Counted from the stretch's first letter, positions 25,694 through 34,445 are shown. The stretch: 64,000 nucleotides of DNA from Dehalococcoidia bacterium (GCA_021295955.1 JAGWBJ010000009.1:55089-119088), one strand, 5' to 3'. Translations and numbers: made by a program. Notes: generated from the letters alone by a model not told the origin.

Positions 25694-25722
25694 AATGTAG
25701 CCCCGAAACGCCCCGAGTTCAA
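25694..25722 (-). promoter_or_regulatory. Promoter of the isochorismatase-family gene
   Basis: Minus-strand TTGAAC (25717-25722), 17-base spacer, TACATT (25694-25699). Confidence 0.6.
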
Positions 25723-25780
25723 GGGACCGTGGGCCGCCTTACCCCCGGGGGTCGTACAGGCGCCTGAGGGGTGACAGAAG

Positions 25781-25810
25781 AAGGGACCCCAATCTCTTGG
25801 GGTCCCTTTT
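25781..25810 (-). terminator. Intrinsic terminator of the solute-binding lipoprotein gene (potentially bidirectional)
   Basis: A perfect 12-base stem (AAGGGACCCCAA / TTGGGGTCCCTT, loop TCTC) lies 40 bases after the lipoprotein stop. It carries TTCTTCT on the minus side and TTTTCCTTT on the plus side. Confidence 0.85.
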
Positions 25811-25849
25811 CCTTTATCTAAGGGCGTCCAGCCCGCCGTACCCCGGGTA

Positions 25850-27628
25850 CTAACAGGGTACGACGGTGTTCCACATGGGCCGGGCGGCGGTGCCGTCGAT
25901 GGGCTCCCAACCGCAGATCTTGTTGGGGTCGATGGCCCAGATCCAGTCCCGGGAGGCGATGGGTATACCGCCCTCGTACTCCTCGAAGACCATCCTGCTC
26001 ACCCTCTTGGCCAGCTCCTGTCTCACGACGGCGTCTGCCTCCGTGGCGTACTCGTCCTTCAGCGCCAGGTACTTGTCCTGCTGCGCCATGCCGCAGACCG
26101 AGCCGCCCCGGGAGGGGCAGAGCCCATGGCTCCGCAGCATCTCGCCGAAGTTCCTGGCCGAGGGAATCCAGTGGGCCCCGGAGTGGGGCGGGCCGTCGGC
26201 GGAGCCTAGCTTCTCCTCCTGCCTCAGGGGCCGGACGGCGGTGGCGTCGATGGGGGTGAAGGTGCAGTTGACGCCGACGGCGTTGAAGTAGGTGCATATG
26301 GAGTCCTGCATGTCCAGCATCTCGGGGCCGGCGGCGTAGGCGAAGCCGTACACGACTATGTCGAATCCCGCGCAGCCCTCCTGCTCCAGCAGACGCATCG
26401 CCTCGTCCGGGTCGTAGCCGTAGAGGCCCAGGCTGGGGTCCCAGCTCTCGACGAAGGGGCTGGTGTAGGGGTGGGAGATCCTGGTTGCGGTGCCGGGCGC
26501 CCACAGGGCATCGACTATGGCCTCGGCGTCCACGGCGAGGTTCAGGGCCTTACGGACGTTCAGCTTGTTGGTGCAGTGCCCCTCGTCGTAGCTCTGGTAG
26601 AAGTTGCCGTAGACGTTGTCCACCATCTTGGCGCCGTCGACCTCCAGGCCCGCAGCCCGTATCTCCTCCACGAAGGGGCCCGAGCTGTTGGCCATGTGGG
26701 CGGCCCCCGTCTGCACCAGGGCAATGCGGGGCGCGTCCTCGGAGGCCAGCACCAGCTCCATCTCCTTGTAGTTGGACCGGAAGTCGGGGCTGTAGTAATC
26801 GTCCCAGCGGGAGTACAGGAAGTACTGTCCCAATCGGCGGTCTACGAAGTCCCAGGGACCCGTTCCCGGGGCGCTCAGGTTCTCGTACCCCAGGGCGGTC
26901 CCGCCGCCGTCGTTCAGCGCGTCTACTGAGAACATGAACAGGTCGGAGCCGCCGATGGGGGGCAGGATGTTGAAGAACAAGGGATAGGAGGACTGCAGGT
27001 GTATCCGAATCTTGTGGTCGTCGAGGATCTCGGCGCGGTCGTACAGGTTCACCCACGTCCCGCAGTACAGGCACTGGGACCCCACGGCTTCGTCGGTGGT
27101 CCACAGGTCCGCGATCTCCGCCACGTCGGCGGCGTCGGCGAACCCGTAGCCGTCGTGGAACTTGAGGTCCTCCCTCAGGGTCAGGTCCCAGGTCTTGCCG
27201 TCTATCTGCTCCCAGCTATCCGCCCAACCCCAGACGTTGGTGAGCTGGTTGTCCCGGGTGATCCCGATGAGGAAGTCGGCGAACGGGTCGGGGCTGGCCA
27301 GGTTGGTCTTCCCGGACCGGTAGGGGTCCAAGTCGTCCTTGTCGAAGTTGTTGATGGCGATGGTGAGCCTCTCGGCCAAGCCGTCATCCATAGCCTCGGG
27401 GGTGGCCGTGGGCTCCGCCATGGCCGTGGGAGCGGCGGTGGCCTCGGGGGCCATTGTCGCATCCGGGGCCATGGTTGCCTCGGGGGCCATCGTCGCCTCG
27501 GGGGCCATTGTCGCCGGCGCCGCAGTGGTTGGAGCCGCAGTGGGCTCGTCGTCTCCGCAGGCCATTGCCGCAATCAGCAGCAACGCCAACGGGAAGAGTA
27601 GTATGTATTGTATTTTGAGCAGGGACAT
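25850..27628 (-). CDS. ABC transporter solute-binding lipoprotein, family 5 (peptide/nickel type)
   Basis: A 592-residue periplasm-facing receptor. A lipoprotein signal (YILLFPLALLLIAAMAC, Cys24) is followed by a disordered linker of repeated APEATM units (residues ~28-78), then the two-lobed family 5 domain. That domain shows VWGWADSWEQIDGKTWDLTL, REDLKFHDGY, LSAPGTGPWDFVDRR, RKALNLAVDAEAIVDALW and DPDEAMRLLEQEG. The ATG at 27628 has GGAGGT at the right distance; the open frame continues far upstream, but only as a shadow of the next genes. No permease or ATPase genes are adjacent, so it is an orphan receptor. The linker DNA is an 18-base tandem repeat. Confidence 0.93.
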   Translation of the reverse strand: MSLLKIQYILLFPLALLLIAAMACGDDEPTAAPTTAAPATMAPEATMAPEATMAPDATMAPEATAAPTAMAEPTATPEAMDDGLAERLTIAINNFDKDDLDPYRSGKTNLASPDPFADFLIGITRDNQLTNVWGWADSWEQIDGKTWDLTLREDLKFHDGYGFADAADVAEIADLWTTDEAVGSQCLYCGTWVNLYDRAEILDDHKIRIHLQSSYPLFFNILPPIGGSDLFMFSVDALNDGGGTALGYENLSAPGTGPWDFVDRRLGQYFLYSRWDDYYSPDFRSNYKEMELVLASEDAPRIALVQTGAAHMANSSGPFVEEIRAAGLEVDGAKMVDNVYGNFYQSYDEGHCTNKLNVRKALNLAVDAEAIVDALWAPGTATRISHPYTSPFVESWDPSLGLYGYDPDEAMRLLEQEGCAGFDIVVYGFAYAAGPEMLDMQDSICTYFNAVGVNCTFTPIDATAVRPLRQEEKLGSADGPPHSGAHWIPSARNFGEMLRSHGLCPSRGGSVCGMAQQDKYLALKDEYATEADAVVRQELAKRVSRMVFEEYEGGIPIASRDWIWAIDPNKICGWEPIDGTAARPMWNTVVPC

Positions 27629-27684
27629 CGCTGGACCTCCGCCTATACGTTTGTCACGCATCTTGCGCATGATGAACCCGCGAA

Positions 27685-27714
27685 AAGGTACCAGATGAAC
27701 GCTTGATTTGTCAA
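27685..27714 (-). promoter_or_regulatory. Promoter of the solute-binding lipoprotein gene
   Basis: Minus-strand consensus TTGACA (27709-27714), 18-base spacer, weak TACCTT (27685-27690). Confidence 0.5.
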
Positions 27715-27827
27715 TGGGGTTCGTACAACGAAAAAACGGCGATAACATGCCTAAATTTCCCAAATTCGTACACGTCCACTTCCTGGAACGGCGTCGAAAT
27801 TGGCCGGGGTACGCCAGCCTGGTTCCG

Positions 27828-27856
27828 TTGCCCAACTCGAAGCCAGCGTGTATCAT
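27828..27856 (+). promoter_or_regulatory. Promoter of the Ldh2-family gene
   Basis: TTGCCC (27828-27833), 17-base spacer, TATCAT (27851-27856), 40 bases before the ATG. Confidence 0.55.
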
Positions 27857-27895
27857 GGGCCCATCTCCGGCCCCGACGCCGTGCGAAGGAGAGCC

Positions 27896-28999
27896 ATGCT
27901 GGAGCAGTTCCACGTCAAGGAAGAGGACGCGGTACGCGTTCGCGAGGATGCCCTCCGCAGCACCGTCACCCAGATCTTTCAGAAGGTGAACGTCCCCCCC
28001 GCGGACGCCGCCCTTGCCACCGACGTCCTGGTCACCGCGGACGTGCGGAACGTGGACAGCCACGGGGTATCCAACATGCTCCGGGCCTACGTCTCCGGCT
28101 ACAACAGCGGGGAGATAAACGCCAGGCCCAACTGGCGCATCGTTCGCCAGACCCCGGCCACCGCCAACGTCGACTCGGACGCGGGCCTGGGCATCATCGT
28201 CACTCCCAAGGCGATGGAGATCGCCATCGAGAAGGCGCGCAACGTGGGGCTGGGGATGGTGACCGTCTCCAACGGGCGGCACCTGGGCATGGCCTCCTAC
28301 CACGCGATGATGGCCCTGGAGCACGACATGATCGGCGTGTGCATGACCGGCTGCCCTCCCAGCGTCCTGCCCACCTTCGGGGCTGAGCCTAGGCTGGGCA
28401 CCAACCCCATCGCCCTGGCCGCCCCGGCGGGGGAGGAGCCGCCCTTCGTCTTCGACGCGGCCACCAGCGTGGTGGCGGGAAACAAGCTGGGGCTGGCCTC
28501 CCGCCTGGGGGTCGACCTGCTTCCCGGGTGGGTCGCAGACCTGGACGGCACCCCCCTCATGGAGCCCGTTCCCATGTCTTCCGAGTGGGCGCCGGGAGCC
28601 GAGAAGCAGTACCACCAGCTGGCGTTGGGCAGCACCCGGGAGATGGGCTCCCACAAGGGCTACGGCCTGGGCTGCGTCGTGGACATCCTCACCGGCCCCC
28701 TCTCGGGCACCGCCTTCGGCATGGTGCCGGGCAGGCCGAACTTCAGCCACATGGTGGCCGCCTACCGCATAGATGCCTTTACCGACGTGGACCGGTTCAA
28801 GTCCCTGATGGACGACTTCCTGCGGGCCCTGAGGACCACCACGCCGGCCCCCGGGGCGGAGCGGGTGCTGTATCCCGGCCTCGCCGAGCGGGAGGCGGAG
28901 GTGGACCGGCGGGCCAATGGCATTCCCCTGCACAGGGAGGTGCTCGAGTGGTTCAAAGACACCTGCAGCGAGATGGACATCCCCTACATTTTGAGCTAG
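27896..28999 (+). CDS. Ldh2-family malate/lactate/ureidoglycolate-type oxidoreductase
   Basis: A 367-residue NAD(P)-dependent dehydrogenase of the Ldh2 (YlbC/ComC) family, acting on 2-hydroxy acids. Landmarks are DVRNVDSHGVSNMLRAYVSG (with the catalytic Asp-Ser-His-Gly), GLGMVTVSNGRHLGMASYHA, RLGTNPIALAAPAGEEPPFVF, and GSHKGYGLGCVVDILTGPLSG. The ATG at 27896 follows AAGGAG. The neighbour downstream is an L-2-hydroxyglutarate oxidase, so the two may treat related hydroxy acids. The precise substrate is undecided among malate, lactate, sulfolactate and ureidoglycolate. Confidence 0.92.
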   Translation: MLEQFHVKEEDAVRVREDALRSTVTQIFQKVNVPPADAALATDVLVTADVRNVDSHGVSNMLRAYVSGYNSGEINARPNWRIVRQTPATANVDSDAGLGIIVTPKAMEIAIEKARNVGLGMVTVSNGRHLGMASYHAMMALEHDMIGVCMTGCPPSVLPTFGAEPRLGTNPIALAAPAGEEPPFVFDAATSVVAGNKLGLASRLGVDLLPGWVADLDGTPLMEPVPMSSEWAPGAEKQYHQLALGSTREMGSHKGYGLGCVVDILTGPLSGTAFGMVPGRPNFSHMVAAYRIDAFTDVDRFKSLMDDFLRALRTTTPAPGAERVLYPGLAEREAEVDRRANGIPLHREVLEWFKDTCSEMDIPYILS

Positions 29000-29120
29000 C
29001 CGGGGCTGAGCTAGCCAAGCCGGCCGTGGTCTCTTTCCAGCACGGATACACCGCCCCGGGGGTCGCCCGTAGACCCTCTCCATCTCCGCACCCCTCCGGC
29101 CGGCTCCCCCGGGAGATGAC

Positions 29121-30347
29121 GTGAGCTCCGGCAGCTACGACGTCGCCATCGTGGGCGGCGGGATCATCGGCCTGGCAACGGCCCTTTGGCTGACCCGCCG
29201 GTACCCCAGGTGCAGGGTGGCGGTCGTGGAGAAGGAGCCGGAGCTGGCTACCCACCAGACCGGCCACAACAGCGGCGTCATCCACTCGGGCATCTACTAC
29301 CGTCCGGGCTCCCGCAAGGCCCAGTTCTGCGTCCGGGGCGTGGAGTCCATGGTCCGGTTCTGCGACGACAACGGGGTCGACTACCAGCGCTGCGGCAAGG
29401 TGATCGTCGCCACCGACGAGTCGGAGCTGGGCCGGATGGAAGACCTGTACCAGCGGGGGGTGGCCAACGGCGTCCCCGGCCTGGAGAAGATAGGCCCCGA
29501 GCGGCTGCGGGAGATCGAGCCCAACACCCATGGCGTGGCCGCCCTCCACGCGCCTGGCACGGGCATCGTCGACTTCACGACGGTGGCGGGCATCTACGCG
29601 GAGCAGGCGCGCTCCGCGGGGGCGGAGATCATGACGGGGCGCCGCGTGGTCGGCATATCGGCACGGCAGGGGGCCATCAGGCTGGAGACCACCGGGGGCG
29701 GCCTGGAGTCCCGGTATCTCATCAACTGCGCGGGCCTCCACGCGGACCGGGTGGCGCGCATGATGGGCGTCGACCCGGGAGTCCGCATCATCCCCTTCCG
29801 GGGCGAATACTACACCATACGCGAGGACCGCCGGGACCTGGTGAAGGCCCTCATCTACCCCGTCCCCAACCCCAGGTTTCCCTTCCTGGGAGTCCACTTC
29901 ACCCGCAGCATCCACGGGGACGTGGAGGCGGGCCCCAACGCCGTGCTGGCCCTGGCGCGGGAGGGCTACACCAAGACCGCTGTCAGCCTGGGAGACACCC
30001 TGGGCACCCTGGCTTTCCGGGGGTTCTGGGCCATGGCCCTCAAGACGTGGAAGACGGGCCTCGGCGAGATGCACCGCTCCTTCAGCAAGCGGGTCTTCCT
30101 CCACGACCTCCAGCGGCTCCTGCCGGGGATCCGGGCGGAGGACCTGGCCCCCGGAGGCGCGGGGGTGCGAGCCCAGGCGGTGCACCGCGACGGCAGGCTG
30201 CTGGACGACTTCAGCATCCACCGCAGCCAGGGGGCCATCCACGTGCTCAACGCCCCCTCTCCCGGCGCCACCTCCTCCCTGGCCATAGGCGAGCACATCG
30301 TGGGGCTGGCGGCCGAGTCCTTCGACCTGGAGACCTCGACCACCTGA
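29121..30347 (+). CDS. lhgO: L-2-hydroxyglutarate oxidase (LhgO-like FAD oxidoreductase)
   Basis: A 408-residue FAD enzyme of the DAO family matching LhgO, which oxidises L-2-hydroxyglutarate to 2-oxoglutarate and feeds the quinone pool. It shows YDVAIVGGGIIGLATALWLT, then EKEPELATHQTGHNSGVIHS, GIYYRPGSRKA, GVDYQRCGKVIVA, and YLINCAGLHADRVARMMG. The HQTGHNSGVIHSGIYY block is diagnostic of LhgO. The GTG at 29121 is chosen because GGGAGA precedes it and the protein begins directly with the FAD strand. It follows the Ldh2 gene by 121 bases and is followed by a carboxymuconolactone decarboxylase-family gene 27 bases on. Confidence 0.9.
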   Translation: MSSGSYDVAIVGGGIIGLATALWLTRRYPRCRVAVVEKEPELATHQTGHNSGVIHSGIYYRPGSRKAQFCVRGVESMVRFCDDNGVDYQRCGKVIVATDESELGRMEDLYQRGVANGVPGLEKIGPERLREIEPNTHGVAALHAPGTGIVDFTTVAGIYAEQARSAGAEIMTGRRVVGISARQGAIRLETTGGGLESRYLINCAGLHADRVARMMGVDPGVRIIPFRGEYYTIREDRRDLVKALIYPVPNPRFPFLGVHFTRSIHGDVEAGPNAVLALAREGYTKTAVSLGDTLGTLAFRGFWAMALKTWKTGLGEMHRSFSKRVFLHDLQRLLPGIRAEDLAPGGAGVRAQAVHRDGRLLDDFSIHRSQGAIHVLNAPSPGATSSLAIGEHIVGLAAESFDLETSTT

Positions 30348-30374
30348 AGAGGGCGCCTGAAAGGGGAGCAGCAC

Positions 30375-30773
30375 ATGTCCACCGAGAAAGAGCGCGTACT
30401 GGAGGAGACCACCAGGCTCCGGGGGTTCCGTTACGGCCTTCACGACTTTCTGGCCGAGATAGACCTGGGGGGTCTGAAGGAGCTGAACAAGAAGGTGTAC
30501 GCCGAGTACCTCGGCGAGTCCCTCCTGGACCGGAAGACCAAGGAGCTGCTGCTGGTGGTGGCTTGCATCGCCGAGAAGGACACGGTGGAGCACCTGAAGG
30601 TCCACATGCACGCGGCCAACAGGGCCGGCGCCTCGCCCCAGGAGCTGCTGGAGGCCATCATGCTGGTGGGCGGCTGGGTGGGCAACGTGTCCAGGGCCAA
30701 CGGCCTGGAGGCGTGGAGGGCCACCTTCCGCCCCGACCTGCCCTCCATCGACCGGGCCGTGGAGCTCCGGTAA
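30375..30773 (+). CDS. Carboxymuconolactone decarboxylase (AhpD-like) family protein
   Basis: A 132-residue all-helical CMD-family protein. The core helix pair is visible as LDRKTKELLLVVACIAEKD, HLKVHMHAANRAGASPQELL and EAIMLVGGWVGNVSRANGLE. AhpD-type members use a CxxC redox pair. Here only one cysteine (in VVACIAEKD) is near that site, so a peroxidase-type redox role is unlikely. The ATG follows AAAGGGGAG. It sits in tandem with the lhgO gene and is probably co-transcribed, although no functional link is established. Confidence 0.87.
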   Translation: MSTEKERVLEETTRLRGFRYGLHDFLAEIDLGGLKELNKKVYAEYLGESLLDRKTKELLLVVACIAEKDTVEHLKVHMHAANRAGASPQELLEAIMLVGGWVGNVSRANGLEAWRATFRPDLPSIDRAVELR

Positions 30774-30785
30774 CGACGGGCTCCT

Positions 30786-31529
30786 CTACGCCGCCCTGTA
30801 GGGCTGCCGGGCCAGGGCGATGCCCCACACCGAGCGGGCCCCCGCCGACTTGAGGGCCTCCGCGCAGGCGGACATGGTGCTGCCGGTGGTCACCACGTCG
30901 TCCACCAGCACCACCCTGGCGCCCCTTACGTCTCCCACACACCGGAAGCCGCCCTCCACGTTACGAGCCCGCTCGAGACGCGACGGCAGGGACACCTGTG
31001 GAGCCGAGTCCCGGACGCGGGCCAGCGCGTCCCGCGCCAGGGCCAGGCCGGTGCCCTTGGACACCTCCCGGGCCAGCATGGCCGACTGGTTGTACCCCCT
31101 GCTGCGAAGCTGCCGTCGGTGCAGTGGGATGGGAACGAGAAGCTCCCCAGGGACCGAGGTCTTCTCCATCCACGCGGCCAGGAGACCGCCCAGGCGGGGA
31201 GCCGCCGCCCTCAGGTTCCTGTACTTGAGATCGTGGACCGCTTTGCGGACCGGACCCTCCAACAGGTACGGCGCCCTGATTCCGTCCACCGCCAGCGGGC
31301 CGCAGCCGCAGGTCGCTCGGTGAGAGCCGGGGTGGGCACACCTGCCGCAGTAGGGGAGCTCCAGGGTGGGGGCGCTGGCCTCGCAACCCTGGCACAGCAA
31401 GCCGCCGGGCCCTCCACATCCGCAGCACCGGGGCGGAAACAGCAGGTCGAGGCCCGCGGAGACCAGGCGTTTCAGGTCCCGTCCCACAACGATAGATTCT
31501 AGTACGGGGCCCTCAGAAAGGGGAAGCAC
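30786..31529 (-). CDS. comF: ComF-family phosphoribosyltransferase-like protein
   Basis: A ~247-residue ComF/GntX-like protein, linked to DNA uptake in competent bacteria. The N-terminal double-zinc-finger is complete: FPPRCCGCGGPGGLLCQGC, then LPYCGRCAHPG and CGCGP. The PRPP-binding loop is RVVLVDDVVTTGSTMSAC. LLVPIPLHRRQLRSRGYNQS is the ComF hallmark. The start is uncertain. A GTG at 31529 lies just after an extended -10 (TGC-TATACA, minus strand, 31546-31551), and a GTG at 31487 would give 234 residues; neither has a ribosome-binding site. It is divergent from the HTH gene at 31634. Confidence 0.9.
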   Translation of the reverse strand: MLPLSEGPVLESIVVGRDLKRLVSAGLDLLFPPRCCGCGGPGGLLCQGCEASAPTLELPYCGRCAHPGSHRATCGCGPLAVDGIRAPYLLEGPVRKAVHDLKYRNLRAAAPRLGGLLAAWMEKTSVPGELLVPIPLHRRQLRSRGYNQSAMLAREVSKGTGLALARDALARVRDSAPQVSLPSRLERARNVEGGFRCVGDVRGARVVLVDDVVTTGSTMSACAEALKSAGARSVWGIALARQPYRAA

Positions 31530-31563
31530 GGGTTTTTTGATGTTGTGTATAGCAAAATATCTC

Positions 31564-31593
31564 TTGACAACGAAAAAATGAGTATACGATAAT
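31564..31593 (+). promoter_or_regulatory. Promoter of the solo HTH gene in an AT-rich pocket
   Basis: TTGACA (31564-31569), 18-base spacer, GATAAT (31588-31593), within the AT-rich stretch 31530-31630 that also carries the divergent comF promoter. Confidence 0.65.
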
Positions 31594-31633
31594 CGAATAA
31601 ATCGGGTCGGCAAAAGGAGGATTTAGTAGTAAT

Positions 31634-32149
31634 ATGGGAAGGCAGCCTAACCAGCCTCTGCGCAAGCTCACGGAGTCCGAAAAGACGGAGATGATGCGTA
31701 TAGCCGCGTCGGGAGTCGAGCGAGTGGAACGGATTCGGCGGGCCAGGGCATTGCTGGCCGTCGACGAGGGCCAGTCGTTCACCCAGGCCGCGCGCACTGC
31801 CAGGATGCGGAGTAGCAGCGGCGTAGCCGCCCTGGTGCAACGGTTTCACCAGCGGGGCATGGCTGCCCTGGACACCCTGCCCGGAGCCGGCAGGCACAGA
31901 ATGTACGGCGACACAGAGAAGCGGCTGATCCTCCAGGAGGTGGAGCGGGAGATCGACCGGTCGCCCACCTGGTCCCTCTCCAGCCTCCAGGAGGCCCTCC
32001 GCAACGCCCCCGAGGGGACGCCCAAGGTCAGCGCCAAGACCATCGGGCAGGTCCTTCGAGGCGCCGGGTACAAGTGGCAGGCCGACGAGCACTCCTGGAC
32101 CAGGAACGGCTCGGCCAACGGCCACTCCGCCGCAATACACGCGGACTGA
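31634..32149 (+). CDS. Stand-alone IS630-transposase-like helix-turn-helix protein
   Basis: A 171-residue protein matching only the DNA-binding half of IS630-family transposases. The first HTH is in VERIRRARALLAVDEGQSFT and QAARTARM, then VAALVQRFHQRGMAALDTLP. A winged-helix part follows (SPTWSLSSLQEALRN, VSAKTIGQVLRGAGYKWQ). The DDE catalytic domain is absent. The coding sequence ends cleanly with a stop, a palindromic hairpin follows, and no terminal inverted repeats or second open frame were seen. It could be a truncated transposase or a domesticated regulator. AAGGAGG lies 13 bases before the ATG, which is slightly long. It has a strong promoter of its own. Confidence 0.8.
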   Translation: MGRQPNQPLRKLTESEKTEMMRIAASGVERVERIRRARALLAVDEGQSFTQAARTARMRSSSGVAALVQRFHQRGMAALDTLPGAGRHRMYGDTEKRLILQEVEREIDRSPTWSLSSLQEALRNAPEGTPKVSAKTIGQVLRGAGYKWQADEHSWTRNGSANGHSAAIHAD

Positions 32150-32179
32150 CCCACCAAGGTCACAACCGGACCTGAGAGA

Positions 32180-32207
32180 GCATGGCGCCCCGATCGGGGC
32201 GCCATGC
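32180..32207 (+). terminator. Perfect palindrome after the HTH gene
   Basis: GCATGGCGCCCC-GATC-GGGGCGCCATGC, a 12-base stem 30 bases after the stop; the following TTCGTTTG is only a weak T-tract. Confidence 0.55.
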
Positions 32208-32243
32208 TTCGTTTGTGGATATGCCGTGGCGCATCCCCCTCGG

Positions 32244-32669
32244 TCAGTCCGCGACGAAGCGCTCCAACGTGGTGACGACACCCCCATGCTCCGTTTCGGC
32301 CACCGCATTTGCGAACCGAGCGTCGGAGGTTACCAACGTCGCGCCTATCCGATGGGCCAGGGCAAGATAGACGCAGTCATATACCGGGCGGTCCAACGCC
32401 AGAGACAGGCGAACGGCGTCGGCACAGACGCCTTCGTCCTCGGTCCAACGAACGGGCATCTCGGAAATGGCGGCGGCCAACGCTCCGCCTCGGCTTCGCT
32501 CTATCTCCCCCAGCCGGACTTTTCTCCACAGCGTGTTGCCGACCTCCGACGCCATCAGCCGCGGAGCAAAGAGCTCATGGCTTCCTTCGAGCAGGCTATC
32601 GGCGGCGCCGGAGTGCTCCTCCTCGACGAGCCATTTGACGGCGACGCTGGCGTCCACGACCAGACGCAT
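32244..32669 (-). CDS. vapC: VapC-type PIN-domain ribonuclease toxin
   Basis: A 141-residue PIN-domain toxin. The catalytic acidic residues are in place: Asp6 (LVVDASVAVKWL), a glutamate in APRLMASEVGNTLW, and aspartates in PVYDCVYLALA and LVTSDARFANA. Toxins of this family cleave tRNA or rRNA when free of antitoxin. The ATG at 32669 overlaps the vapB stop by one base (TGATG), so the two are translationally coupled; a GTG one codon upstream is also possible. Unlike the remnant at 21608, it looks intact. Confidence 0.93.
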   Translation of the reverse strand: MRLVVDASVAVKWLVEEEHSGAADSLLEGSHELFAPRLMASEVGNTLWRKVRLGEIERSRGGALAAAISEMPVRWTEDEGVCADAVRLSLALDRPVYDCVYLALAHRIGATLVTSDARFANAVAETEHGGVVTTLERFVAD

Positions 32670-32926
32670 CACTCAGGCCCGTCCCGGTTATCCCGGTCTT
32701 CCCTGATCAAAATGTGAGAGGGCGTTTGGGGATGGCTCCAAGTCCGTCCTCGCAACCACTTTACCAGGGCCCCGAATCTCCTGGCCTTCTCCGACACGTC
32801 ATCTTCCGCGGCCTGCTCCAAGATGTGCCTGACCTCGCTCTCCAGGGAACGATTGTTCTCGGCGGCACGGCGCTTCAGGCGGTCGACCACTTCATCGTCC
32901 AAACGTCGTACGTGTACAGTTCCCAT
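32669..32926 (-). CDS. vapB: FitA/VapB-type ribbon-helix-helix antitoxin
   Basis: An 85-residue antitoxin. The N-terminal ribbon-helix-helix (VHVRRLDDEVVDRLKRRAAE, then NNRSLESEVRHILEQAA) is the FitA type and should bind the operon's own promoter. The C-terminal tail (WLRGRTWSHPQTPSHILIRE) should wrap around the PIN toxin and plug its active site. It is upstream of and overlaps vapC. Confidence 0.92.
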   Translation of the reverse strand: MGTVHVRRLDDEVVDRLKRRAAENNRSLESEVRHILEQAAEDDVSEKARRFGALVKWLRGRTWSHPQTPSHILIREDRDNRDGPE

Positions 32927-33105
32927 AGCGCACTCCCAAACTGACCGCTAACAATATGCTAGCACGACTCGGCCTACGGCGCCATCGGCGGAGCTGAGAC
33001 ATTTGTCACCGGCTCCCTTTCGTCGATGTTGGCCCCGGTCGCACCCCGCATGGCTGGGTTCGTGTACAATGGGTTCGGTATCTGCCGGGGCTCCGGAGAT
33101 AGAGA

Positions 33106-34440
33106 ATGTCGCTGTTCGACTTCAGTCCCTCCAGTTTCACCCTGGCCGGACGCCGGGTCCACTACGCATGGGTCATCGTGGTGATGGCGGTGCTGCTGCG
33201 CCTGACCAGCTCCGCCATGCGCATGGCCGCCAGCGTGTTCGTTCCCTTCCTGGCGGACGCCCAGCGAGGGTTCGGCTGGAGCTACGGCGCCATCGGACTG
33301 GCCTTCTCCCTCCAGTGGGTCTTCTCCGGGCTGTTCGGGCCGGTGGCGGGTTGGCTTGGAGACCGGTACGGCATTCGACGCACCATGCTGCTGGGCGCTC
33401 TTCTGTTCGTCTGCGGCATGCTCCTCACCGGCACCATGGACCACCTGTGGCAGTTCTACCTCTACTTCGGCATCATCCTCAGCGGGTCGATGGCCATATT
33501 CGGCGTGCCCCTCATGGCCGCCGTGTCCACGTGGTTCGACAAGAACCTCGGCGTGGGCCTGGGGGCCCTCCAGGCCTCCCAGGGACTGGGCACGGTCATC
33601 GCCATTCCCCTGGTGGTGGTGCTCCTGGACCGCCTGGGGCTGCCCTGGACCTTCTGGGGCCCGGGCATAGTCGGCGGGGTGCTGTTGCTGGCCGTGATCA
33701 GCAAGTTCCACAACGAGCCCGGGGAGCTGGGCCTCAGGCCCCTGGGCGCCGCGGAGGACCAGCCCATCCGGCGCGTCTACCAGGGAGACGTGGCGAAGAC
33801 CAGGACCAAGGTGTTTCTGCGCCAGGCCCAGCGCAAGAACACCTTCTGGAACCTCATAGGCATTCATTTCTGGGGGTGCGTGGCCCACAACATCGTGCTG
33901 GTGTTCCTGGTGGCCATGGCCATCGAGCGGGGCGTCGCCGAGGGGGTGGCCGCCGGTCTCGTGGCCACCCTCTTCGCCGTGAGCACCACCACCCGGTTCG
34001 TCGTCCCCATCGTGGCCGACCGCACGGGCAGCAAGGGCGTCATGGGGCTGTGCTTCTTCCTGCAGACCGCCCCCGTGCTGATGCTGTTCGTGGCCCACGA
34101 CGCCTGGTTCTTCTACCTGTTCGCCGTTGTCTACGGCGTGGGCTTCGGAGGGGAGATGAGCGCCTTCCCCATAATCAACCGCCAGTACTTCGGCAACGCC
34201 CCCATCGGCACCGCCTACGGCTGGCAGATGCTGGGGTCGGGCCTCGGGATGGCCGCCGGCGCCTGGGGAGGAGGCGTGATCTGGGACCTGACGGGCTACG
34301 AGGGCATCGTCGCCCTCTCCTTCGCCACCAGCTTGCTGGGCGTCCTGTCCATCCTGGCCCTGCCCACCACCTCCCGGTTCCTGATACCCGACTGGGAGCA
34401 GGCCCTGCCTCCGGCGGCCCGGTCCTCTCCGGCCCCTTGA
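33106..34440 (+). CDS. Major facilitator superfamily transporter
   Basis: A 444-residue MFS protein with about 12 hydrophobic helices. The MFS loop 2-3 signature is present as GWLGDRYGIRRTMLLGALLF, and the repeat in the second half is VPIVADRTGSKGVMGLCFFL. The order resembles the oxalate/formate antiporter and monocarboxylate branch (long central loop of ~60 residues, residues 200-260). Substrate is not determinable; an organic acid is plausible. It lies 70 bases upstream of the cysteine dioxygenase-like gene, which has its own -10-like box, so co-transcription is uncertain. Confidence 0.9.
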   Translation: MSLFDFSPSSFTLAGRRVHYAWVIVVMAVLLRLTSSAMRMAASVFVPFLADAQRGFGWSYGAIGLAFSLQWVFSGLFGPVAGWLGDRYGIRRTMLLGALLFVCGMLLTGTMDHLWQFYLYFGIILSGSMAIFGVPLMAAVSTWFDKNLGVGLGALQASQGLGTVIAIPLVVVLLDRLGLPWTFWGPGIVGGVLLLAVISKFHNEPGELGLRPLGAAEDQPIRRVYQGDVAKTRTKVFLRQAQRKNTFWNLIGIHFWGCVAHNIVLVFLVAMAIERGVAEGVAAGLVATLFAVSTTTRFVVPIVADRTGSKGVMGLCFFLQTAPVLMLFVAHDAWFFYLFAVVYGVGFGGEMSAFPIINRQYFGNAPIGTAYGWQMLGSGLGMAAGAWGGGVIWDLTGYEGIVALSFATSLLGVLSILALPTTSRFLIPDWEQALPPAARSSPAP

Positions 34441-34445
34441 CCATC

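Noticed and set aside
27629..29083. N-terminal extension of the solute-binding protein frame up to 29083
   Set aside because: A lipoprotein signal peptide starts at 27628, and the extension is antisense to the well-supported Ldh2-family gene.
31530..31613. N-terminal extension of ComF to a TTG at 31613
   Set aside because: It would run through the divergent promoter region and encodes a sequence unlike any ComF N-terminus.
31634..32207. Complete IS630 insertion sequence
   Set aside because: No DDE domain, no terminal inverted repeats and no target-site duplication could be seen.
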